Source of the DNA: Streptomyces sp. YIM 130001
GTDB lineage: Bacteria; Actinomycetota; Actinomycetes; Streptomycetales; Streptomycetaceae
Length of the DNA: 54,503 bases
Assembly: GCF_003574445.1 (NCBI RefSeq)
Contig: NZ_KZ984577.1
Coordinates: 1-54,503, forward strand
Direction: 5' to 3'
The notes under the pieces were generated by a model that was not told where the DNA came from, did not search any database, and saw nothing but the letters and a program-made list of their open reading frames with translations. Positions within the stretch are counted from its first letter, which is position 1. Each line of letters opens with the position of its first letter. A program made the translations under genes and the position numbers. Positions 14,869 through 22,126 of the stretch are shown here, piece after piece.

Positions 14869-15615
14869 TCAGCGCCAGCTGACCGCGGAGTTCTCCCGCC
14901 AGAGCCGCGCCAGTGAGGCATCGCCGGAGATCTCCGGTACGGACCGCCTGTTCCACATCGCCGCGTACAACTCGCTTGCGGAGCCGCTCAGTTCGCAGTC
15001 CACTGCTGATTCGTCCGGGCCGCGCGTGGTGGCGGGCGGTTCGGTTCCGAGGCGTACGGTCCACACGTCGCCGGTGTCCGTCGTGCGGACTCGCAGAATC
15101 CGCGGCCGCTCGGTCCTGACCCGGCTCTTCGAGCGGGAGTGGAAGCACGTCAGCAGCTCGTCGATGCCGTCCGCGGCGAGTCGGGAATCCACCGGGACGG
15201 CCGCGGCACCGGGCAGGGGAGAGTCCGCGTCCAGGCGGTGCACGGTCGTCTCGTGCGCCTGGCGCCGAGCCCAGAATGCCAGGGGCGAAGGGGCGGCCAT
15301 GAACGTCCAGCACTCCACGTCGGGAGACGCCTCGCGCAGCGCCCGCACCAGGCCGCCATGGCCCTCGGTGAACCAGTCCAGGAGTTCGTCGCCGTCCACG
15401 TGCGGTGGTGGTTCCTCCGCCGGCAGCGGCGAGGTGTGGGCGTCCGCGACGAACCGCGTCGCCCATCGGTGCACCATCGTCGTGTGCCGCAGCAGGTCAC
15501 GGACCTGCCAGCCGGGGCAGGTCGGTACCTCGGCGTCGGGTCCGGCGCCCGCGGCGCGCTCGGCGAGCAGACGGCCCGCGGAGTCGAGGGCCCCTATGTG
15601 TTCGGCGATCTCCAT
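14869..15615 (-). CDS. Mycothiol-dependent maleylpyruvate isomerase family protein
   Basis: A 248-residue protein of the DinB-like mycothiol-dependent family (TIGR03083/MDMPI type). The N-terminal four-helix bundle has TCPGWQVRDLLRHTTMVHRWA, where the His residues serve as metal ligands, and the later HETTVHRLDAD motif gives the third. The C-terminal region (about 150-248) is the SCP2-like MDMPI C-domain. Members use mycothiol, the actinobacterial thiol, for isomerisation or conjugation reactions; the substrate here is unknown. Start ATG at 15615. It is convergent with the response regulator (26 nt apart) and follows the MFS gene on the same strand. Confidence 0.83.
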   Translation of the reverse strand: MEIAEHIGALDSAGRLLAERAAGAGPDAEVPTCPGWQVRDLLRHTTMVHRWATRFVADAHTSPLPAEEPPPHVDGDELLDWFTEGHGGLVRALREASPDVECWTFMAAPSPLAFWARRQAHETTVHRLDADSPLPGAAAVPVDSRLAADGIDELLTCFHSRSKSRVRTERPRILRVRTTDTGDVWTVRLGTEPPATTRGPDESAVDCELSGSASELYAAMWNRRSVPEISGDASLARLWRENSAVSWR

Positions 15616-15698
15616 GGAGTGATTCTGCCCTGCCACGCGATCGACGGCGTCCGGCGGATACGGGCGCCCCAGCGGTCTGGCCGGACGCCGGTTTCGAG

Positions 15699-16904
15699 TC
15701 AGGTGCGTGCGGAGGCGCCTCGTACGGCGAAACCGATCACGGCCGACACCGCGGCGAGGGCCGCGACACTGGTCAGGGCGACGGGAAGCGAGTACCAGTC
15801 GGCCATGAACCCGATCATCGGCGGGCCGAGCAGCATGCCGCCGTAGCCGAGCGTCGAGGCGGTGGCGACTCCGCTCGGGCCGGCCAGGGCGCCGGCGCGT
15901 TCGATCGCCACGGGGAAGATGTTGGCGAGTCCGAGGCCGGTGACGGCGAAGCCGAGCAGCGCCGCCCACACCGACGGTGCGAGCGCACCCGCCAGCATGC
16001 CGGCCGCGGCGGTGGCACCGCCGGCGACCAGTGTGCGGGTCTGGCCGAGGCGTTCGAGCAGCAGCGTGCCGGAGAGTCGCCCGGCGGTCATGGTCAGGGC
16101 GAAGAGCGAGTAGCCGGCCGCCGCGGTTCCGGGGCTCGCGTGCAGGTCGTCCTGCAGGTGCAGAGCGCCCCAGTCCGCCAGTGCCCCTTCGCCGTACGCC
16201 GTGCACAGGGCGATCAGGCCGAAGACGGCGACGATCCATGGGGTGCCGCCGGCGGAGCCGCCGGAACGTCCGGGCGCGGACGATCGGGGCGCGGGCGCGG
16301 GCGGCGGTTGGCGGAGCAGGGTCGGCGCCGCCGCGGCGGTGACCAGGAGGCCTATGGCGGTCAGTGCCAGGAGGTGTGGCGTGGGCGAGAGGCTGCCCGC
16401 AACCAGACCGCCGAGGCCGGCGCCGATCATGCCGCCGAGACTGAACGCCGCGTGGAAACTGGGCATCACGGGGCGGCCGAGGGCGCGTACGAGATCGACG
16501 GCGGCGCTGTTCATCGCCACGTTGAGCCCGCCGTACGCCGCACCGAACACCAGCAGGACGGTGCCGAGCACCAGCGGTGAGTGGGTCAGCGGCGGCAGCG
16601 CGATACTCAGCGCCAGGAGGACGGCGCAGGCCACGGTGACCGGATGGCTGCCGAAGCGCCGGCACAGCCGCCCGGTCAGCGTCATCGTGACGACGGCTCC
16701 GGCGGACACTCCGAGCAGCGCCAGACCGAGCGTGCTGGCCGAGGCGCCCGTCTGCTCCTTGATCGCGGGGATGCGGACGACCCACCCGGCGAAGATGAAC
16801 CCGTCGAGTCCGAAGAACACGGTGAGTGCGATACGGAGCCGGGATATGGCGGGATCCCCGGGGTGACGGGATCCGGCCGTCCGGAGTTTGTTCAATGTCG
16901 GCAC
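15699..16904 (-). CDS. Major facilitator superfamily transporter
   Basis: A 401-residue membrane protein with about twelve hydrophobic segments, in two sets of six separated by a Pro/Ser-rich cytoplasmic loop near residues 200-222. The conserved loop 2-3 basic motif appears as GRLCRRFG. The fold resembles sugar/drug MFS porters; substrate and direction cannot be read from the sequence. The GTG at 16904 begins MPTLNKL. It is divergent from a ROK repressor with a 13-bp palindrome in between, which suggests a sugar-linked transporter controlled by that repressor. Confidence 0.87.
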   Translation of the reverse strand: MPTLNKLRTAGSRHPGDPAISRLRIALTVFFGLDGFIFAGWVVRIPAIKEQTGASASTLGLALLGVSAGAVVTMTLTGRLCRRFGSHPVTVACAVLLALSIALPPLTHSPLVLGTVLLVFGAAYGGLNVAMNSAAVDLVRALGRPVMPSFHAAFSLGGMIGAGLGGLVAGSLSPTPHLLALTAIGLLVTAAAAPTLLRQPPPAPAPRSSAPGRSGGSAGGTPWIVAVFGLIALCTAYGEGALADWGALHLQDDLHASPGTAAAGYSLFALTMTAGRLSGTLLLERLGQTRTLVAGGATAAAGMLAGALAPSVWAALLGFAVTGLGLANIFPVAIERAGALAGPSGVATASTLGYGGMLLGPPMIGFMADWYSLPVALTSVAALAAVSAVIGFAVRGASART

Positions 16905-16918
16905 AAAATCAGATTAGG

Positions 16919-16931
16919 GGTCCGCCGGACC
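16919..16931. promoter_or_regulatory. Palindrome in the divergent MFS/ROK promoter region
   Basis: GGTCCG-C-CGGACC is an interrupted perfect palindrome with 6-bp arms 14 nt before the MFS start. It is a candidate site for the divergent ROK regulator, because its position would block MFS transcription. Confidence 0.4.
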
Positions 16932-17070
16932 GCTGGGCAAGTCGCTCGCGTGTCCGAAGTGCCGTACCGGGCCGACGATCCGCCGCTCCGGCTCCCGTCG
17001 GTGCCCATCGAGTCGAACAGGCCGGTCCAGGCAGGTAACGCACGCCGCGGATCATGGGAGACTCCCCCTC

Positions 17071-18306
17071 ATGAACGGCAAGGAGGCACCCCGCGCCGCG
17101 GGGCAGGTGTCGACCCGAACTCGACTCGAGCGAGGGCGTGGTGCGCTCGGCCCGGCTCTTGAACTCGTCCACACCGGTCGCGCCCCCACGCGGGCCGTCC
17201 TCACGTCCGAACTCGGCGTCACCCGCGCCACCGCAGGCGCCGTCGCCGCCGAACTCGAGGCGCTGGGCCTCATCCACGTCGAACCCGGCTCCGCGGCCGG
17301 AGCTCAGGGCCGGCCCTCGCACCGACTGGTCGTGGCCGATGACGGACCCGTCGTCCTCGCCGCCCAGGTGCACTCCGACGGATACCGCGCGGCCCTCGTC
17401 GGCCTCGGCGGACGGATCGTCGCCACCACCCCCGGCTGCGAGATTGTCGACGCCGACCCGGGGCGGGTCATCGGGTCGGTGGTGGAGGCCGGAACCCAGC
17501 TCCTGCGCGACACCGGACGCCGCTGCGCGGGAGCCGGACTCGCCGTTCCCTCCGCCGTCGCCGAACCCGAGGGCAACGCGCTCAATCCCTTGCACCTGGC
17601 CTGGCCCGTCGGCGCTCCGGTCCGCGAGATCTTCGAGGAACGGGTGAGCGGAGCCGGCTTCGACGTCCCCGTCTTCACCGGCAACGACGTCAACCTCGCG
17701 GCCCTCGCCGAGCATCGGCACGGCGCAGGGCGCGGCTCCCGCGACCTGCTGTGCGTGGCCACCGGACACCGCGGCGTCGGAGGCGCCCTGGTCCTCGACG
17801 GCCGCCTGCACACCGGGAGTTCGGGCCTCGCCCTGGAGGTCGGACACCTCACCGTCAACCCGGACGGCGGCCGTGCCTGCCACTGCGGCAGCCGCGGCTG
17901 CCTGGACGTGGAGACGGACCCGATGGCCCTGCTCACCGCCGCCGGCCGTACCCCGGGCCCCGAGGAGTCGCTGCTCGCCCAGGCGCGCGGCCTGCTCTCC
18001 GGGGAGTACGCCGACCCCCTGGTACGCGCCGCCGCCGAGGAGCTGATCGACCGGCTCGGCCTCGGCCTCGCCGGACTGGTCAACATCCTCAATCCCGACC
18101 GCATCATCCTCGGCGGCCTGCACCGCGAGCTGCTCACGGCCGACCCGGAACGCCTGCGCGCCGTCGTGGCCGACCGCAGCCTGTGGGGCCGCAGCGGCTC
18201 GGTCCCCATCCTCGCCTGCACCCTGGACCACAACAGCCTCGTCGGCGCCGCGGAACTGGCCTGGCAGCCGGTCCTCGACGACCCGCTCACGGCCCTGGCC
18301 GCCTGA
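17071..18306 (+). CDS. ROK-family transcriptional repressor
   Basis: A 411-residue regulator. The N-terminal winged helix-turn-helix lies at about residues 28-75 (PTRAVLTSELGVTRATAGAVAAEL). A ROK sugar-binding domain follows, with EVGHLTVNPDGG and the zinc motif CHCGSRGC, and a C-terminal INILNPDRIILGG-like segment. The ATP-binding DxGxTK motif of true kinases is absent, as usual for repressors (XylR/NagC type). It is divergent from an MFS transporter, a common arrangement for a repressor and its target exporter or importer. Start ATG at 17071; GGGAGACTCCCC just upstream is itself a small inverted repeat near the start. Confidence 0.9.
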   Translation: MNGKEAPRAAGQVSTRTRLERGRGALGPALELVHTGRAPTRAVLTSELGVTRATAGAVAAELEALGLIHVEPGSAAGAQGRPSHRLVVADDGPVVLAAQVHSDGYRAALVGLGGRIVATTPGCEIVDADPGRVIGSVVEAGTQLLRDTGRRCAGAGLAVPSAVAEPEGNALNPLHLAWPVGAPVREIFEERVSGAGFDVPVFTGNDVNLAALAEHRHGAGRGSRDLLCVATGHRGVGGALVLDGRLHTGSSGLALEVGHLTVNPDGGRACHCGSRGCLDVETDPMALLTAAGRTPGPEESLLAQARGLLSGEYADPLVRAAAEELIDRLGLGLAGLVNILNPDRIILGGLHRELLTADPERLRAVVADRSLWGRSGSVPILACTLDHNSLVGAAELAWQPVLDDPLTALAA

Positions 18307-18368
18307 CCCCGCGACGGCCCGACAGCCCGCGCCACCGCGCCGATCAGTCACTCCCGTCACCGCGACCG

Positions 18369-19295
18369 TCAGGGACACCCGCCCGCCGTGAGGCTCCACA
18401 GCGCACCGACCATGGGCCTGCGTAGATCAGCCCGCCGGACACACAGACCGATACGCAGCGGGCGCAACGCCGGTCCGCCCCGCGGCGGACGCAGCACGGT
18501 CAGCCGGTCGCGCATCGCGCTCTGCTCCAGCACGAGGCGGGGCACGATCCCCGTCCCGCATCCCAGCGCCACCAGCGTCAACAGAGCCTCGTGACCGTCC
18601 GGTTCGGAGCACACATCGAGGGCCGCACCGTGTTTCTGGAACCACCGGTGCGCCTCTTCGCGGACCAGGCCGCGATGGGGGAGTACGTACGGTCCGCGCG
18701 CCTCGGCCGCCGGCGCCGGCCCGTCCGCGGCACTCTCCTCCTCGGGCCGTCCCCGGGCCTCGTCCGCCGTGCGGGCCCTGACGAACACCAGCGGGGTGCC
18801 GGCCACGGTCCGGCTGACCAGCGAAGCCGGAAGCCGGGCCGGCAGCGCTGCGACCGCCGCGTCCACGTCTCCCTCGTCCAGCCGCGCCAGGGCACTCGCC
18901 GCGTCGCCCGTACGCAGGTCGAGATGTACCTGCGCATGCGCGGCCCGGAAGGGCCCGAGCAAGTCGGGCAGCAGCGCCTGACAAGCCGTCACCGTCGCGA
19001 ACAGCGAGAGTCTGCCGGTCAGTTCGGCCATGCCGGGGCGCTCCTGGCGGTACGCCTCCCACAGTGCGAGCGCGTCCTCGGCGTAGCTGCGAAAGCGCAG
19101 GCCCTCGGTGGTGAGCGACACCCCGCTCGGTCCACGGTCGAGCAGCCGGTGCCCCGCGGACGCCTCGAGCCGCTTCACCACCCGGGTCAGGGTGGCGGGG
19201 CTGACATGACAGTCGTGACTGGTGCGGCCGAAGTTCAGGGACCGCGTCAGATGGAGGAACAGGGCCAGCTCGCGGCGTTCGTCCACGGGAACCAC
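18369..19295 (-). CDS. LysR-family regulator, IlvY-like, of the adjacent ketol-acid reductoisomerase gene
   Basis: A 308-residue LysR protein. The N-terminal winged helix (LALFLHLTRSLNFGRTSHDC, then HVSPATLTRVVKRLEASAG) carries the FGR.S..CHVSPATLTR.V..LE pattern typical of IlvY. The effector-binding domain follows (GRLSLFATVTACQALLPDLL). In enterobacteria IlvY is divergent from ilvC and activates it when acetolactate or acetohydroxybutyrate accumulates; exactly this gene pair is seen here. An Ala/Glu/Pro-rich insert near residues 180-200 is extra. The GTG start at 19295 has AAGG upstream; GTG at residue 4 is an alternative. It is convergent with the ROK gene. Confidence 0.85.
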   Translation of the reverse strand: MVPVDERRELALFLHLTRSLNFGRTSHDCHVSPATLTRVVKRLEASAGHRLLDRGPSGVSLTTEGLRFRSYAEDALALWEAYRQERPGMAELTGRLSLFATVTACQALLPDLLGPFRAAHAQVHLDLRTGDAASALARLDEGDVDAAVAALPARLPASLVSRTVAGTPLVFVRARTADEARGRPEEESAADGPAPAAEARGPYVLPHRGLVREEAHRWFQKHGAALDVCSEPDGHEALLTLVALGCGTGIVPRLVLEQSAMRDRLTVLRPPRGGPALRPLRIGLCVRRADLRRPMVGALWSLTAGGCP

Positions 19296-19333
19296 CTGCG
19301 CCTTTCATCGGCTGCAACGCGGCGGTGCACATG

Positions 19334-19348
19334 TTGCGCTTGCCGCAA
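19334..19348. promoter_or_regulatory. LysR-type operator between ilvY-like and ilvC genes
   Basis: TTGCG-CTTGC-CGCAA is a 15-bp interrupted palindrome (T-N11-A type) in the 80-bp space between the divergent genes. A second half-site pair, GCAAC...GTTGC, overlaps it to the left. Position and shape fit activator binding by the LysR protein; the site itself is inferred. Confidence 0.5.
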
Positions 19349-19375
19349 TGGCGAGGCGGAGCCTACAACTCACCC

Positions 19376-20869
19376 ATGGTGAACCCCACTTCGGCGGCAC
19401 CGTCCGCCAACTCCTTCCGTTCCGAAGTCTTCGACGTCGAGTCGATCGAGGTCCCCGGCGGCACCGAGACGATCCTGCGCGGCGGCCGCGACTCGTTCGC
19501 CCTGCTGCCCCGCGCATTCGCCGGCATCCGCCGGATCGGGGTCATCGGCTGGGGCCCCCAGGGTCGAGCCCAGGCCCTCAACCTGCGGGACTCGCTCGCC
19601 GGTACGGGCATCGAGGTCGCGGTCGGCCTGCGTCCGGGGTCCGCCTCGGTCACCGATGCCCGGGCGCACGGCTTCAGGACCGAGGACCGGACGCTGGGGG
19701 ACTGGCTCGATGTCGCCGCCTCCAGCGACCTGGTGCTGCTCCTGATCGCCGACGCGGCCCTCGCCGCCCGCCACCAGGAGGTGTTCGACGTGCTGCGTCC
19801 CGGAGCGACCATCGGTCTCTCGCACGGGTTCCTGCTCGGCCACCTCGAGGCCGGCGGCCGTTCCTTCCCCGACGGACATCCCGTGATCGCCGTGTGCCCC
19901 AAGGGCATGGGCGACTCGGTGCGCAGGCTCTACGTCCAAGGGGCCGAGGTCGACGGTGCCGGGATCAACAGCAGCTTCGCCGTACACGCCGACCCGGACG
20001 GCCATGCCGTCGACCGTGCGCTCGGCTGGTCCGTCGCGCTCGGGTCGCCGTACACCTTCCGCACCACGCTGCGCAGCGAGTACCTCTCCGACATCGTGGG
20101 CGAGCGCGCCGTGCTCCTCGGGGCGGTGCACGGCTTGGTCGAGAGCCTGTACCGCCGGTTCCTCATCGAGGGCGACGACGCAGTCACGGCGTACCGCCGC
20201 TCCTGCGAGACCGTCACGGGCCCGGTGGCACGCACCATCTCCCGCGAAGGCCTCCTCGCGGTCCGCGAGCACCTGGACGACGTCGGCCGTGACGTCTTCG
20301 ACCGCGCCTACTGCGCCACTTACGGTCCCGCGCGCGATCTGATCGCGGAGATCTACGACGAGGTGGCGGACGGAACCGAGCTGCGCAGCGTCGTTCTGGC
20401 CGAACGGCGGCTCGCCGCCCGGGAGATGACCAGTATCCAAGGCTCCGGGATGTGGCGGCACGGCGATGAGGTGCGGGCGGGCCGGGGCGCGCTCCCCGAT
20501 GCCGCGGACCCGTTCACGGCAGGGGTGTTCGTCGCGACCATGACGGCTCAGACCGATGAGTTCGCGGCCAGGGGCCACCCTTGGTCGGAGATCGTCAACG
20601 AGTCCGTGATCGAAGCGGTCGACTCGCTGCTGCCCTACATGCACGCCCGCGACGTGGCGCACATGGTCGACAACTGCTCGCGTACGGCCCGACTGGGCGC
20701 GCGCCGCTGGGGACCGCGTTTCCAGGCGGTGTACGAGCAGATCTGCTTCCCGGCCGCGGACACGGCAGCCGACCCGGCGATGACGGAGGCCTTCCGCACG
20801 CACCCGCTGCACTCCGCGCTCGCGGCGGCAGCGCGACTGCGGCCCACGGTGGACATCTCGGTGGCCTGA
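19376..20869 (+). CDS. ilvC: Ketol-acid reductoisomerase, long (class II) form
   Basis: A 497-residue NADPH-dependent enzyme that isomerises and reduces 2-acetolactate or 2-aceto-2-hydroxybutyrate, the second step of valine and isoleucine synthesis. The Rossmann domain has RIGVIGWGPQGRAQALNLRD at about 53-72. The first helical domain carries the metal motif YLSDIVGERAVLLGAVHG (Asp and Glu four apart). The second, duplicated domain has WSEIVNESVIEAVD and ARLGARRWGPRF. The length matches the duplicated-domain class II enzymes of E. coli and plants (about 490 residues), not the roughly 330-residue class I enzyme normal in actinomycetes. ATG at 19376 with a weak site upstream. It is probably activated by the divergent LysR protein and may be an extra copy beside a housekeeping enzyme elsewhere. 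Confidence 0.9.
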   Translation: MVNPTSAAPSANSFRSEVFDVESIEVPGGTETILRGGRDSFALLPRAFAGIRRIGVIGWGPQGRAQALNLRDSLAGTGIEVAVGLRPGSASVTDARAHGFRTEDRTLGDWLDVAASSDLVLLLIADAALAARHQEVFDVLRPGATIGLSHGFLLGHLEAGGRSFPDGHPVIAVCPKGMGDSVRRLYVQGAEVDGAGINSSFAVHADPDGHAVDRALGWSVALGSPYTFRTTLRSEYLSDIVGERAVLLGAVHGLVESLYRRFLIEGDDAVTAYRRSCETVTGPVARTISREGLLAVREHLDDVGRDVFDRAYCATYGPARDLIAEIYDEVADGTELRSVVLAERRLAAREMTSIQGSGMWRHGDEVRAGRGALPDAADPFTAGVFVATMTAQTDEFAARGHPWSEIVNESVIEAVDSLLPYMHARDVAHMVDNCSRTARLGARRWGPRFQAVYEQICFPAADTAADPAMTEAFRTHPLHSALAAAARLRPTVDISVA

Positions 20870-21053
20870 GCGGTCCGGCCCCGAAGTACCGCATCGAGGC
20901 CGTACCGCCGCCCCGGAGCAGTCGCAGGGCCGCCATCTACTCCCGAGGAGGTACCGCGACGGCCGCTGGCCGTACGACGACTCGGGGCACCTCCCGGAGC
21001 GACTCTCGAAGCATCGAGCACATCGAGGAATCGCATCCGAGGAGATGGTTCAG

Positions 21054-21338
21054 ATGCAGACGCTGGCGCAGTGGGACGGTGGCCCCGGCCCATGGATCCT
21101 GTTCTTCCCGCTGATCTGGGCGGCGGTCGTCATCGGCGTCGTAACCGTGCTGCGGCGCACCGTGTGGCGCGGCCGTGGCCGCGGCCGGCCGGGCGGACCC
21201 GTGCCCGACGGGCAGTCGCCCATCGCCATGCTCGGCCGCCGCTTCGCCTCCGGCGAGATCGACGAGGACGAGTACTGGCGCCGACTGTCCGTCCTGGACG
21301 AGCAGTTCGGCCCCGCCTCCAAGGGCGGACCGTCATGA
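21054..21338 (+). CDS. Small SHOCT-domain membrane protein
   Basis: A 94-residue protein with one N-terminal membrane helix (about residues 13-34, FFPLIWAAVVIGVVTVL), a basic Arg/Gly patch, and a C-terminal SHOCT motif (about 57-84: PIAMLGRRFASGEIDEDEYW). SHOCT segments are short oligomerisation modules. The ATG at 21054 fits the GAGGAG site 9 nt upstream better than the ATG at 21045. Its stop overlaps the start of the ABC ATPase gene (ATGA), so it is translationally coupled to the transporter and may be an accessory subunit. Confidence 0.82.
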   Translation: MQTLAQWDGGPGPWILFFPLIWAAVVIGVVTVLRRTVWRGRGRGRPGGPVPDGQSPIAMLGRRFASGEIDEDEYWRRLSVLDEQFGPASKGGPS

Positions 21339-22126
21339 CCGCCACCGGCACCACGCTCCGCACCCCCGGTGCGGCCCGGGTCGTCGACGCCGTGAAGGTC
21401 TACGGCCGCGGCGACACCGAGGTGAGGGCCCTCGACGGGGTGAGCGTCGACTTTCCGGTCGGCCGGTTCACCGCGATCATGGGGCCCTCGGGCTCCGGAA
21501 AGTCCACGCTGATGCACTGCGCGGCCGGGCTCGACACCCTCACCGAAGGCGCGGCCTTCATCGGGGACACCGAGCTCGGCACGCTCGACGACCGCAGGCT
21601 CACCGTCCTGCGCCGCGACCGTATCGGCTTCGTCTTCCAGGCCTTCAACCTGCTGCCGACCCTGAACGTGGCGGAGAACATCACCCTGCCCCTGGACCTC
21701 GCCGGTACCCGGGGCGACCCCGAGTGGATCGAAGCGCTCATCGACGTCGTAGGCCTGCGCGACCGGCTGCACCACCGGCCGTCCGAACTCTCCGGCGGCC
21801 AGCAGCAGCGCGTCGCTGTGGCCCGGGCCTTCGCCGGACGTCCCGACGTCGTCTTCGCCGACGAACCCACCGGAAACCTCGACTCCCGCTCCGGCGAGGA
21901 AGTACTCGGCCTGCTCGGCCGTGCCGTCCGCGGCACGGAGCGCACGGTCGTCATGGTCACCCACGACCCGGTCGCCGCCGCCCACGCCGACGAGGTCGTC
22001 TTCCTCGCCGACGGCCGGCTCGTCGACCGGATGGCCGCGCCCACCGCGGACAAGGTCCTCGACCGGATGAAGGCCTTCGACCTGGCGGCGTCCGGCGGGC
22101 CGGCTCCCCAGGAGGTGCCCCGATGA
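21335..22126 (+). CDS. ABC transporter ATP-binding protein (MacB/LolD type)
   Basis: A 263-residue ATPase. Walker A is GPSGSGKST, the Q loop QAFNLLPTLNVAENI, the signature LSGGQQQR, Walker B VVFADEPTGNLDSR, and the switch His is in VMVTHD. The EPTGNLDS pattern and QxFNLLPxL loop are typical of the MacB/LolD/FtsE type that works with FtsX-fold permeases. It overlaps the SHOCT gene upstream and the permease gene downstream by 4 nt each (ATGA), so the three form one coupled unit. These systems extrude peptides, lipids or antibiotics, or power mechanical work in the envelope; the substrate is unknown. Confidence 0.93.
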   Translation: MTATGTTLRTPGAARVVDAVKVYGRGDTEVRALDGVSVDFPVGRFTAIMGPSGSGKSTLMHCAAGLDTLTEGAAFIGDTELGTLDDRRLTVLRRDRIGFVFQAFNLLPTLNVAENITLPLDLAGTRGDPEWIEALIDVVGLRDRLHHRPSELSGGQQQRVAVARAFAGRPDVVFADEPTGNLDSRSGEEVLGLLGRAVRGTERTVVMVTHDPVAAAHADEVVFLADGRLVDRMAAPTADKVLDRMKAFDLAASGGPAPQEVPR

